A stretch of DNA of 60,747 nt from DASVHS01 sp038244815 (GTDB taxonomy: Bacteria > Acidobacteriota > Thermoanaerobaculia > Gp7-AA8): the NCBI GenBank assembly GCA_038244815.1, contig JBBRTB010000025.1:1-60747 (forward strand). Reading direction: 5' to 3'. The position numbers and the translations under genes are program-made. Position 1 is the first letter of the stretch. Each line of letters starts with the position of its first letter. Of the stretch, positions 24,870 to 32,592 are shown one piece after another. The notes under the pieces are model-generated. The model worked only from the letters and a program-made list of their open reading frames with translations, had not been told where the DNA came from and did no database searches.

Positions 24870-25921
24870 TCGATCCAGCTCGCGAAACCGGCGGGCGGAG
24901 TGTCGTACTGCACGGTGCCCGACCCTTTCACGATGTTGCCGATGAAGAAGAACTTCTGGCCCATGCGCGTGAAGTGCCGGGTGATGGCGTCGACCTGGTC
25001 GGGGCCGGCCATGATGACCATGCCCAGACCCATGTTGAACACGCGCAGCATCTCGTCACGGCCGACGCCGCCCTTCTCGAAGAGGTAGCGGAAGATCGGC
25101 AGGACGGGCCACGAGCCGAGCTTGATGTGGGCATTGAGTTTCGGCGGCAGCACGCGGGGAATGTTGTCGGTCAGGCCGCCGCCGGTGATGTGGGCAAGGG
25201 CGTGGATGGCTCGATCGTCCACCAGGGGCAGCAGCGGCTTGAGATAGGAAAGGTGCGGTGCCAGCAGCGCCTCTCCGATCTTGCCGATGTTCGGAAGGAT
25301 GGTCTGGTAGTCGTGCCCGAGCTGATCGATGAAGATCCTGCGCGCCAGCGAGTACCCGTTCGTGTGCAGGCCCGCGGAAGGCAGCGCCATCATCACATCG
25401 CCTTCGCGGATGGCCTTTCCGTCGATGACGTTCTTCTCGTCGACGACGCCGACGATGAAGCCGGCGATGTCGTAGTCATCATCACCGTAGAAGCCGGGCA
25501 TCTCTGCGGTCTCGCCGCCGATCAGCGCCGCGCCGTTCTCCCGGCAGGCCCGGGCCATTCCGCGAACCACGTCGGTCATCACCGCTGGACGAAGCCTTCC
25601 GGTGGCGTAATAGTCGAGGAAGAACAGCGGCCGCGCCCCCTGCACCAGGATGTCGTTGACGCAGTGGCAGACCAGGTCGTAGCCGACGGTGTCGTGAATC
25701 TTCATCGCCTGCGCGACGCGGATCTTCGTGCCTACGCCGTCGGTCGACGAGACCAGCACCGGCTTGTCGATGCCGTCGAACGTGGCGCGAAACAAACCGC
25801 CGAACGACCCGATGTCGGACATGACGTTCGGCGTGAACGTGTCCCGCACGATCCGCCGGACTTCGCGCAGCGCCTCGTCCTGAGCATCGATGTTGACTCC
25901 GGCTTCACGGTAAGTGGCCAT
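24866..25921 (-). CDS. purM: Phosphoribosylformylglycinamidine cyclo-ligase (AIR synthetase)
   Basis: ATP-dependent ring closure of FGAM to AIR. The 351-residue protein has SSTDGVGTKIRVAQ, HDTVGYDLVCHCVNDILVQGARPLFFLDY, GAALIGGETAEMPGFY and HTNGYSLARRIF. The first gene of the purM-purN pair. A TATAAT nine nt before the ATG and no ribosome site point to leaderless mRNA. Confidence 0.97.
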   Translation of the reverse strand: MATYREAGVNIDAQDEALREVRRIVRDTFTPNVMSDIGSFGGLFRATFDGIDKPVLVSSTDGVGTKIRVAQAMKIHDTVGYDLVCHCVNDILVQGARPLFFLDYYATGRLRPAVMTDVVRGMARACRENGAALIGGETAEMPGFYGDDDYDIAGFIVGVVDEKNVIDGKAIREGDVMMALPSAGLHTNGYSLARRIFIDQLGHDYQTILPNIGKIGEALLAPHLSYLKPLLPLVDDRAIHALAHITGGGLTDNIPRVLPPKLNAHIKLGSWPVLPIFRYLFEKGGVGRDEMLRVFNMGLGMVIMAGPDQVDAITRHFTRMGQKFFFIGNIVKGSGTVQYDTPPAGFASWIE

Positions 25922-25930
25922 GAGCGAGCG

Positions 25931-25936
25931 ATTATA
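25931..25936 (-). promoter_or_regulatory. Probable -10 box (TATAAT) of purM
   Basis: Read on the minus strand, a consensus TATAAT is followed by nine nt (CGCTCGCTC) and the purM ATG, placing the transcription start at or next to the start codon. Confidence 0.55.
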
Positions 25937-25990
25937 GGTGCTGGGTGCTCGGTGCTAGGATGCGCCTCCGACCGAGCACCCAGCACCCAG
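25937..25990. repeat. Heptamer repeats as an inverted pair (GGTGCTG / CAGCACC)
   Basis: GGTGCTGGGTGCTCGG (25937-25952) is the exact inverse complement of CCGAGCACCCAGCACC (25972-25987). Both are made of 7-bp units and can fold into a 16-bp hairpin in the 72-bp divergent gap between purM and a membrane protein gene, overlapping the purM promoter region. Confidence 0.85.
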
Positions 25991-25993
25991 CGC

Positions 25994-26476
25994 ATGGCGC
26001 AATTCCTTCTACTCTGCACGCTCGTGACCATGGCCGGCCTCATCGCCTCGATCGTGGCCGGCTTCATGGCCACACCCGTTCACGCGGCCCAGCACATCCT
26101 CTTTGCACTGGTGACGGTCATCATCGGTCTGTTCTCGCAGTCGATGACGATGTTCTTCTTCATCGGCACGGGCAAGCAGTTGAAGGAGCGGGCAAAGGAC
26201 ACGCCGGACGATGCGGCGGTCAGGAGCGCCACGCGCGCGTTGACGATGAAGGTATCCCCGATGGCCACTTACGCGATCGCCATCCTCATGATCACGTTCA
26301 TCCTCGGCGGCGGGGTCTCGACCGGCAAGACGCCGCGCTGGCTGCACGACGTTCTCGCCTTTGCCTCGTTGCTCGTCTTCGCACGCGCCTACTGGGTGGA
26401 GATCCACGCCATGAATGCGAACGCCGCGCTCATGGAGAAATATCTGGGAGATGAGCGATCGGAGACTGGAGACTAG
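25994..26476 (+). CDS. Small integral membrane protein of unknown function
   Basis: A 160-residue protein with about four TM helices (LLLCTLVTMAGLIASIVAGFM; AAQHILFALVTVIIGLFSQSMTMFFFIGTG; MATYAIAILMITFILGGGV; WLHDVLAFASLLVFARAYW) and a soluble loop containing KQLKERAKDTPDD. Several His and Met residues lie at or near the helices (HAAQH, SMTMFF), but no known cofactor motif was recognised. The last residues and stop fall inside a repeat-filled hairpin. Confidence 0.6.
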   Translation: MAQFLLLCTLVTMAGLIASIVAGFMATPVHAAQHILFALVTVIIGLFSQSMTMFFFIGTGKQLKERAKDTPDDAAVRSATRALTMKVSPMATYAIAILMITFILGGGVSTGKTPRWLHDVLAFASLLVFARAYWVEIHAMNANAALMEKYLGDERSETGD

Positions 26477-26496
26477 AGATCGGCTCGCTCATCTCC
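26447..26496. terminator. 12-bp inverted repeat between convergent genes
   Basis: GGAGATGAGCGA (26447-26458) pairs perfectly with TCGCTCATCTCC (26485-26496). The loop holds 7-bp units (GGAGACT, GGAGACT, AGAGATC) and the TAG of the membrane protein gene. It lies between convergent genes and likely acts as a shared 3' end structure; there is no long T-run. Confidence 0.6.
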
Positions 26497-26510
26497 AGGC
26501 TCGAAGCTCC

Positions 26511-27572
26511 TCAAGCTCGATACAGCGCCGCACCCCAGTGCAGGCCCGATCCAAGCGCGGTAAAGCAGACGAGCATCCCTGGTTTCACGCGTCCGTCGGT
26601 CACGCATTCGTGGAAGAGGATCGGAAGAGTACCGGCGGTGGTATTGCCGTAGCGTTCGATGTTGTGCGGCACTTTCTCGGGCGGCAGGCCGAGCTGCCGG
26701 GCCACACCCTCCACGATCCGCAGGTTGGCCTGATGAATGAGCAGGAGATCGACGTCCGCGAGCGCGACTCCCGCGGCCGCGCAGACTTCGCGCACGGCCT
26801 GCGGCATCCGTGAGACCGCTTCCTTGAATACTTCGCGCCCCGACATGCTCGGGATCTGCTCGCCGCCGTCGATCTGCTCCCTGCTCACGAACGGCCGCAT
26901 GCGGAAGCCGACGCCCTTCAAATACAGAGCTTCGATGTTCGAGCCGTCGGTGAAGAGCTTCGTGGCCAGGATGCCGCGCTCGCCATTCTCCGAGGCCTCG
27001 ACGACGACTGCGCCGGCGCCGTCGCCGAACAAAACTGTGCGGTCGCGAATGGCCGTATTCTCGGCGTATTGCTCCGGCGTCACATTCCCGTCGCCGCGTC
27101 CGATGGTCACGTCCCAGCCGTTTTCCCATGGCATGAACGGTGTGTGAACGTCCGCGCCGACGAGCAGCAACCGCTTGTGCTTGCCGCTGCGGATCAGCGA
27201 GTCGGCCAGGTCCAGTCCGTAGAGAAAGCCGGAGCACTGCTGGCGGATATCAAACGTGGGAATCGATTCCGGCAGGCCCATCTTCGCCTGCAGCACGGGG
27301 CCGTTACCAGGGAAGAAGTAATTCGGGGTCATCGTGGCGAAGATCACGCCGTCGATCTCGCTCCGGTCTCGTTGCGCCGCCTCGAGTGCCGCTTCGGCAG
27401 CGAGGACGCCCAGCTCCGCCGAACCCTGTCCGGGATCGGCGTAATGCCGCTCCTCGATCCCGCTGCGCGTGCGGATCCATTCGTCGGAGGTGTCCATGAT
27501 CTTGCCGAGGATCTCGTTCCTGACGACGTTGGTGGGGATCCCGACGCCGGTGCCCGTGATGATGGATTTCAT
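26511..27572 (-). CDS. fabH: Beta-ketoacyl-ACP synthase III
   Basis: Starts fatty-acid synthesis by condensing acyl-CoA with malonyl-ACP. The 353-residue protein has Cys113 in DIRQQCSGFLYGL, His in LLLIHQANLRI and Asn in ERYGNTTAGT, the full FabH triad, plus the GSGLHWGAALYR C-terminus. ATG 27572 (MKSIITGTGVGIP) is the family start; TATGCT ten nt upstream and no ribosome site suggest a leaderless message. A longer upstream frame is not used. Confidence 0.93.
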   Translation of the reverse strand: MKSIITGTGVGIPTNVVRNEILGKIMDTSDEWIRTRSGIEERHYADPGQGSAELGVLAAEAALEAAQRDRSEIDGVIFATMTPNYFFPGNGPVLQAKMGLPESIPTFDIRQQCSGFLYGLDLADSLIRSGKHKRLLLVGADVHTPFMPWENGWDVTIGRGDGNVTPEQYAENTAIRDRTVLFGDGAGAVVVEASENGERGILATKLFTDGSNIEALYLKGVGFRMRPFVSREQIDGGEQIPSMSGREVFKEAVSRMPQAVREVCAAAGVALADVDLLLIHQANLRIVEGVARQLGLPPEKVPHNIERYGNTTAGTLPILFHECVTDGRVKPGMLVCFTALGSGLHWGAALYRA

Positions 27573-27590
27573 GAAGCGTGAAGCATACAG

Positions 27591-27605
27591 GGTCGTGGGT
27601 CGTGG
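27591..27605. repeat. Heptamer repeat GGTCGTG (x2)
   Basis: Two GGTCGTG units upstream of fabH and downstream of hslO. With the nearby GCGACCCCAC they can form an imperfect GC hairpin that may terminate hslO transcription. Confidence 0.6.
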
Positions 27606-27630
27606 GGGCCGCGACCCCACGGCCAGCGAC

Positions 27631-28497
27631 CTAGTTCGCCAGCGTTCTGAGCTCGGCCGGCGTGAACGAATACTTCCGGCCGCAGAACTGGCAGACCACC
27701 TCCGAGCCGCCCTCTTCCACCATCTCCCGCAGTTCTTCGCCGGAGAAGAGCCCGAGCGGCGCGAGGGCGCGCTCGCGGCTGCACGAGCACCTGTAGGCGA
27801 GCGGCACGTTGAAGCTCTCGTCGATCTGTTTGTAGGCCATGCCTTCGAAGACGGTGGCCACGACGTGCTCGATGGGCATCTTCTCGATGAGTGTCGACAG
27901 CGGCGGTGTTTCGCGGATGCGCTCTTCGACAACGCGGATGGCATTCTCGTTCGCGTGCGGGAAGGCCTGCACGATGATGCCACCGGCGGCGGCGATCCCT
28001 TCTCTCCGCTTGTACACGCCGAGCATCACCGCAGAAGCGATCTGTTCCGAGCGCGCCAGATAGTGCGTGATCTCCTGGGCGATCCCTCCGCCTTCGAGCA
28101 GCAGCTGCGAGGTGTACGGGCGCCCGACGGGCGGTGTTCCCCGGATCACCGTGAGCATCCCTTTGCCGATGGCCTGGCCGACATCGAGCCTCTCGTCTTC
28201 CGGTGCCGGGTTGGCGACATAACCCCTCGCGCCGCCGCTCACATTCGCTTCGGCGATCAGCACGCCCAGGGGACCGTCGCCTTCGAAGCGGAGCGTGACG
28301 TACTGGTTGCGCACGTCCTTGTCCAGGAGGCGGGCCAGCAGAAATGATCCCGTCAGAGCGCGTCCGAGCGCGTCGGCGGCCACGGGCGCGAGGTCCAGGA
28401 TCTCCCGCGCGGTCTCGATCGTTCGGGTGGTCTGGGCGGCCAGGATGCGGAAATCACCGTTCCCGGCCATGCCCTGAATGAGACGATCATCACTCAT
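27631..28497 (-). CDS. hslO: Redox-regulated chaperone Hsp33
   Basis: A 288-residue holdase activated by oxidation. The C-terminal zinc switch is complete: Cys237 and Cys239 in YRCSCSRER and Cys269 and Cys272 in VVCQFCGRKY. N-terminal features include LTGSFLLARLLDKD, VRGYVANP-like GGARGYVANP and KGMLTVIRG. It fits with the peroxiredoxin nearby in oxidative-stress defence, although the genes are on opposite strands. Confidence 0.95.
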   Translation of the reverse strand: MSDDRLIQGMAGNGDFRILAAQTTRTIETAREILDLAPVAADALGRALTGSFLLARLLDKDVRNQYVTLRFEGDGPLGVLIAEANVSGGARGYVANPAPEDERLDVGQAIGKGMLTVIRGTPPVGRPYTSQLLLEGGGIAQEITHYLARSEQIASAVMLGVYKRREGIAAAGGIIVQAFPHANENAIRVVEERIRETPPLSTLIEKMPIEHVVATVFEGMAYKQIDESFNVPLAYRCSCSRERALAPLGLFSGEELREMVEEGGSEVVCQFCGRKYSFTPAELRTLAN

Positions 28498-28581
28498 CGT
28501 GACCGGCGCAACAGGTGAGAGTCGACGATTGTTTCGATCGGGCTCATCCTTTGCTTATCGCGCAGTGGGAGGCGTCTCGCC

Positions 28582-28959
28582 ATGAAGTCGATCATCGTCG
28601 TCGTCGCGCTGCTGCTCGCGTCGGCGTGCACGGAGAAACATTCCGACGGCACGTATCACATGCCGGCGGCATCGCAGGAAAAGAGCGACGCCACCGCTCG
28701 GGACGCCAAAGCACTGGGCGATGATGTGAAAGACGAGGCCAGGGAGGTCGGCGACGAAGCCAGCCGCCGGGCCCAGGAGCTCCGTCAGACCGATGCGGCG
28801 AAGCATCTCGTCGCGGGCGCGAAAGAGATCGGGGTGGCGGTGAAGGAAGGCTCCGCCGAGGCGGCCGAGGCTGCTGGTGCGGCGCTGCAGCGAGCCGGAC
28901 AGAAGATGAAGACCGAGGCCGCCGAACAGAAGACTTCGACTACGTCAACTCAGCACTGA
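28582..28959 (+). CDS. Small Ala/Glu-rich lipoprotein
   Basis: A 125-residue protein with a lipoprotein signal (IIVVVALLLASAC, lipobox Cys at 16). The mature part is one long predicted amphipathic helix rich in Ala, Glu, Lys and Asp (ARDAKALGDDVKDEAREVGDEASRRAQEL), similar in composition to LEA-like or YtxH/CsbD-type stress proteins. GTGGGAGG precedes the ATG. Specific function is unknown. Confidence 0.65.
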   Translation: MKSIIVVVALLLASACTEKHSDGTYHMPAASQEKSDATARDAKALGDDVKDEAREVGDEASRRAQELRQTDAAKHLVAGAKEIGVAVKEGSAEAAEAAGAALQRAGQKMKTEAAEQKTSTTSTQH

Positions 28960-29031
28960 ATCTGCAAGTAGAATGACGCGGTCGTCGACGTCGCGGCATC
29001 GTGTGTTTCCACATCACAAGGAGGATTTTCC

Positions 29032-29544
29032 ATGGAAGTACTGTCTGGACGGACGTCTATGGCCGCGCAGACCTCGACGTTGAAAGTGGGCGATCAGGCC
29101 CCTGACTTCGAGTTGCCCGGCCATCGCAATAAGGAGACGTTCAAGCTGAGTAGTGTGCGCGGCAGGAAGAATGTAGTCATCGTCTTCTACCCGCTCGACT
29201 GGACCCCTGTCTGAACCGTGCAGATGCCGGGATATGAGGCCGAGATGGCCGACTTTGAACGGTATGACGCCCAGGTCGTGGGCATTTCGGTAGACAGCAT
29301 CCCCAGTCACGTCGCATTTGCCAAATTGATCGGTGGAATCGATTCATATCCTCTGCTCGCCGACTTCCATCCGAAAGGTGCGGTCTCGAAGAAGTACGGC
29401 GTGTGGAAAGAAGACAAGGGAATCTGCGAGCGTGCCATCGTGATCGTGGATAAGAACGGGATCGTCCGTTACATCGACGTGCACGACATCTCCGAAGCAC
29501 CGGAGAACGCCCAGTTGCTGGAAGTCCTTCGAGAGCTGGATTAG
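29032..29544 (+). CDS. Selenocysteine-containing peroxiredoxin (AhpE/BCP type; in-frame UGA at 29212)
   Basis: A 170-residue thioredoxin-fold peroxidase if UGA at codon 61 (29212-29214) is read as Sec. The motif around it is FYPLDWTPV-U-TVQMPGY, so UGA replaces exactly the peroxidatic Cys of PxxxTxxC; Thr58 and Arg134 of the Prx site are present. The frame is open on both sides and all downstream family features (VVGISVDSIPSHVAFA, YPLLADFHPKGAVSKKYGV, ERAIVIVDKNGIVRYI) follow. Cys132 is the only cysteine and could be the resolving one. AAGGAGG eight nt before ATG is a strong ribosome site. Reading UGA as stop would leave a useless 60-residue fragment. No sel genes are in the window. Confidence 0.85.
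29215..29263 (+). promoter_or_regulatory. SECIS-like hairpin directly after the UGA
   Basis: ACCGT (29215-29219) pairs with ACGGT (29259-29263); CAGA (29221-29224) pairs with TTTG (29254-29257) with one G-U. At the tip GGCC (29238-29241) pairs with GGCC (29247-29250) around GAGAT. The apical loop begins with G, 27 nt after the UGA, within the range described for bacterial SECIS elements. Confidence 0.65.
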
Positions 29545-29589
29545 CCTGCGGCGGGCCGCGTTCATTGGCCCGCTCCACTCCACAAAAGC

Positions 29590-30270
29590 ATGTTGAATAT
29601 CGCCAGACGTTGTGTCCCTTTCACTCCGTTCGACAAGGACCTGGGCACCGCCACGGTGGCACTGGTCTCTTCGACCGGTGTTCATCTCGCCGATCAGGAG
29701 CCGTTCCCGACCGAAGATCCGGGTGACGTGTCCTACCGGACCATACCGGGCGAGACCGCGACCTCGGCACTGCGGATCGCTCATCATCACTACGATCACA
29801 GCGAAGCCGACACCGATCCGAACATCGTCTTTCCGCTCGACTCACTGCGTGAGCTGGCCGCCGAGGGAGTGATCGCCGCGGTCAACGACAAGCACTTCAG
29901 CTACGGGTTCACCACCAGGCTCAAGGAGCTCTACGAGAAGACCTTTCCGGAGATCGCCGACAAGATCGAGCGCTCGAAGACGAAGCTGGTGATCCTGACC
30001 GCCGGCTGCCCCGAGACGTGTCATCGCACCATCGCCAACCTGGCCCGGGAGATCGAGGCCCGCGGTGTGCCGACGCTCATCATCTCGGCGTCTCCCGCGG
30101 CCACCGAGTCGGTGCGGCCACCGCGGGCCATGACGTTTGACGGCTCGGACATCGGGCGAATCGTCGGCCGCGCCGGGGAGCGTGCGTTCCACAAGAAGGT
30201 CGTACGCGCGGCGCTGGAGATGTTCACACACGACACGCCGCCCGGCAAGGTAGTGACGAAGCAGATGTAA
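29590..30270 (+). CDS. GrdB/PrdB-family protein, cysteine form
   Basis: A 226-residue protein like the glycine/sarcosine/betaine/D-proline reductase selenoprotein B family: VALVSSTGVHLADQEPF, GDVSYRTIPG, HHHYDHSEADTDPNIVFPLDSLRELAAEGVI, and the redox motif LTAGCPETCHRTIANLAREIEARGVPTL. The position that is Sec in several relatives is Cys140 here; Cys144 and His145 follow. In organisms without reductase operons such proteins are of unknown function. No GrdA/PrdA partner is present. It starts 45 nt after the selenoprotein gene. A family-level call only. Confidence 0.7.
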   Translation: MLNIARRCVPFTPFDKDLGTATVALVSSTGVHLADQEPFPTEDPGDVSYRTIPGETATSALRIAHHHYDHSEADTDPNIVFPLDSLRELAAEGVIAAVNDKHFSYGFTTRLKELYEKTFPEIADKIERSKTKLVILTAGCPETCHRTIANLAREIEARGVPTLIISASPAATESVRPPRAMTFDGSDIGRIVGRAGERAFHKKVVRAALEMFTHDTPPGKVVTKQM

Positions 30271-30330
30271 GGCCGCGCCGGGATGACGCGGCGAGGAGCA
30301 GAAAAAGCGCTGGCTTTCCCCCGACTCCGA

Positions 30331-30336
30331 TATTCT
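30331..30336 (+). promoter_or_regulatory. Probable -10 box (TATTCT) of speA
   Basis: TATTCT is followed by eight nt and the GTG start of speA with no ribosome site, in line with the leaderless pattern seen at purM, arcA and pyrF. Confidence 0.35.
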
Positions 30337-30344
30337 TTTCAGCC

Positions 30345-32294
30345 GTGACCACGCACGCAGAGCCCGAAGTCGCGCCGCAGCAGCGGAAAAGCTGGACCGT
30401 CGAAGACGCGGCCGCGCTGTACATGGTCGATCGCTGGGGTACCGGCTACTTCGACGTGAATGCCCAGGGTGATCTCACCGTGGCCCCTCTCCAGGAACGC
30501 GGCATCGCCATCCCCATCATCGACGTGCTGCGCGAGGCCCGGGCCCTCAACCTCCACTCGCCGCTGCTGATCCGCTTTCAGGATCTGCTGCGCCATCGCG
30601 TGGAGACGCTCAACAACGCCTTCAACCGCGCCATCGCCGACAACAACTACGGCGGCACCTATCGCGGCGTGTTCCCGATCAAGGTCAATCAACTCCGCGA
30701 GGTGGTCGAGGAGATCCTCGACGCCGGGCGGCCGTTCAACTATGGCCTGGAGGTCGGCTCGAAGCCGGAGATCCACGCCGGACTGGCCGTGCACAGCGAC
30801 CCCGAGTCGCTCATCGTCTGCAACGGTTACAAGGACGCGTCTTACATCCGCATGGCCATGCTCGGCCGTAAACTCGGCAAGAAAGTCATCGTCATCGCCG
30901 AGAAGGTATCGGAGATCCGGGCCATCACGAAGATCGCCGCGGAGATGAACGTGGAGCCGTGGATCGGCATGCGCGTCCGTCTTCTGTCGAAAGGCGCCGG
31001 CAAGTGGGCGACCTCCGGCGGCGAGCACGCCAAGTTCGGACTCTCCACCGAAGAGATCCTCGACGCCATCGAGATGCTCCGCGAAGCGAAGATGGAATCG
31101 GCGTTCAAGCTGCTGCACTTCCACATCGGCTCGCAGATCCCGGACATCCTGACGATCAAACGCGCCGTCCGCGAAGCGGCCATGTACTACGCAAAACTGT
31201 TCAAGGCCGGTCATCCGCTCGAATATCTCGACGTCGGCGGCGGGCTGGCCATCGACTACGACGGCTCGCGCTCGACATTCCACTCATCGATGAACTACTC
31301 AATCGAGGAGTACGCCACGGACATCGTCTACAACATCATGGATGTCTGCGACGACGAGAAGGTTCCTCACCCCAACATCGTCTCGGAATCGGGGCGGGCC
31401 ATCGTCGCCCATCACTCCGTCCTGGTGGTGCAGGCCTTCGGCTCGATCGAGAAGACGCCGCTGGAGCCGCGCGTCATCCAGCATGCCGATCACAAGCTGG
31501 TCCGGGAAATCCTCGACGTCGATCAGATGCTCACCGAGGATCGCGTGAACGAAGCGTGGCACGACCTCGAGCAGATCAAGGAGCAGGCGCAGACGATGTT
31601 CGAGCTCGGCCTGCTCGACCTGGACGTCAAGGCGCGCGTCGAGAGCCTCTTCTGGCAGGTGGCCGAGCGCATCCAGCTCGTGGTCAACCGCATGGATCAG
31701 GCCGATGTGCCCGAGGACGTCAGGAACCTGAAGATCGAGCTGGCCGATCAGCACATCTGCAATTTCTCGGTCTTCCAGTCGCTGCTCGATCACTGGGCGC
31801 TGGGGCAGCTCTTTCCGATCATGCCCATCCACCGCCTGAACGAGCGTCCGCAACTCGAGTCGACTCTCGTCGACATCACCTGTGACTCTGACGGCAAAGT
31901 GTCGAAGTACATCGATCTCACCGACGTGCGCGAGACGCTGCCCCTCCACGACCTCCGCGACGGCCAGCCCTACTACCTCGGTATCTTTCTCACCGGTGCC
32001 TACCAGGACATCATGGGTGACATCCACAACCTCTTCGGCCGGGTCAACGAAGTACACGTATTCCTCGACGAAGATGAGGAGAGTGGCTTCTACATCGAGG
32101 AGGAGATCCCCGGGCAGTCCATCGGGGAGGTGCTGGCCATGACCCAGTACGACTGGCACGACCTGGAAAAGCGGATGAAGGCCCAGATCGACGCCGCCAT
32201 CAAGCAGGACCGGATGAAGCCGACCGAAGGAATGCGTCTTTTGCAGGACTACGAGCGCGGGCTGAAGGACCAGACGTACCTGACTCTGGACTGA
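30345..32294 (+). CDS. speA: Biosynthetic arginine decarboxylase
   Basis: PLP enzyme that converts arginine to agmatine, the first step of polyamine synthesis. The 649-residue length is typical of SpeA. The PLP lysine is Lys113 in GVFPIKVNQLREV; further motifs are FNYGLEVGSKPE, LHFHIGSQIPD, YLDVGGGLAIDY and IVSESGRAIVAHHSVLV. Start is GTG 30345. Downstream comes a 298-bp gap full of repeats. With arcA-arcC nearby the window has two separate arginine-consuming routes. Confidence 0.96.
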   Translation: MTTHAEPEVAPQQRKSWTVEDAAALYMVDRWGTGYFDVNAQGDLTVAPLQERGIAIPIIDVLREARALNLHSPLLIRFQDLLRHRVETLNNAFNRAIADNNYGGTYRGVFPIKVNQLREVVEEILDAGRPFNYGLEVGSKPEIHAGLAVHSDPESLIVCNGYKDASYIRMAMLGRKLGKKVIVIAEKVSEIRAITKIAAEMNVEPWIGMRVRLLSKGAGKWATSGGEHAKFGLSTEEILDAIEMLREAKMESAFKLLHFHIGSQIPDILTIKRAVREAAMYYAKLFKAGHPLEYLDVGGGLAIDYDGSRSTFHSSMNYSIEEYATDIVYNIMDVCDDEKVPHPNIVSESGRAIVAHHSVLVVQAFGSIEKTPLEPRVIQHADHKLVREILDVDQMLTEDRVNEAWHDLEQIKEQAQTMFELGLLDLDVKARVESLFWQVAERIQLVVNRMDQADVPEDVRNLKIELADQHICNFSVFQSLLDHWALGQLFPIMPIHRLNERPQLESTLVDITCDSDGKVSKYIDLTDVRETLPLHDLRDGQPYYLGIFLTGAYQDIMGDIHNLFGRVNEVHVFLDEDEESGFYIEEEIPGQSIGEVLAMTQYDWHDLEKRMKAQIDAAIKQDRMKPTEGMRLLQDYERGLKDQTYLTLD

Positions 32295-32303
32295 GGGGGG
32301 CTC

Positions 32304-32516
32304 GGTGCTGGGTGCTGGGTCCTGGGTGCTGGGTGCTGAGGGGTTATTCATTCCGAGCACCGAGCACCGAGGGTTGCTGGGTGGCTTGGTCGCTTGGTCG
32401 CTGGGTTGCCGGGCTATCCGGTTACCAGTTACCGGTTACCAGTTACCTTTTCGCCGAGCACCGAGCACCGAGCACCGAGCACCGAGCACCGAGCACCGAG
32501 CACCGAGCACCGGGCA
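32304..32516. repeat. Compound 7-bp repeat region (GGTGCTG, CCGAGCA, GGTTACC families)
   Basis: Blocks in order: GGTGCTG x5 (32304-32338, one unit GGTCCTG); CCGAGCA x2 (32353-32366); two TTGGTCGC-type 8-bp units (about 32385-32402); GGTTACC/AGTTACC x4 (32420-32447); CCGAGCA x8 plus CCGGGCA (32454-32516). CCGAGCA units are near inverse complements of GGTGCTG/GGTGCTC, so blocks can pair into long hairpins. The gap between speA and the next gene (32295-32592) holds nothing else recognisable apart from a possible promoter at its end. Confidence 0.9.
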
Positions 32517-32592
32517 CCCCCGGAAATGACGGCTGTCACCGTTTCGTTTAGGCCAGGCAGACTTAGCATCCCGGTTCAGGAGAAAGACAGAC

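Noticed and set aside
29032..29544. Peroxiredoxin as a nonsense pseudogene
   Set aside because: The stop falls precisely on the catalytic Cys codon, the rest is under clear constraint, and a SECIS-like hairpin follows; Sec is the simpler reading.
32304..32516. CRISPR array
   Set aside because: The repeats are 7 bp and directly tandem with no spacers, and no cas genes are present.
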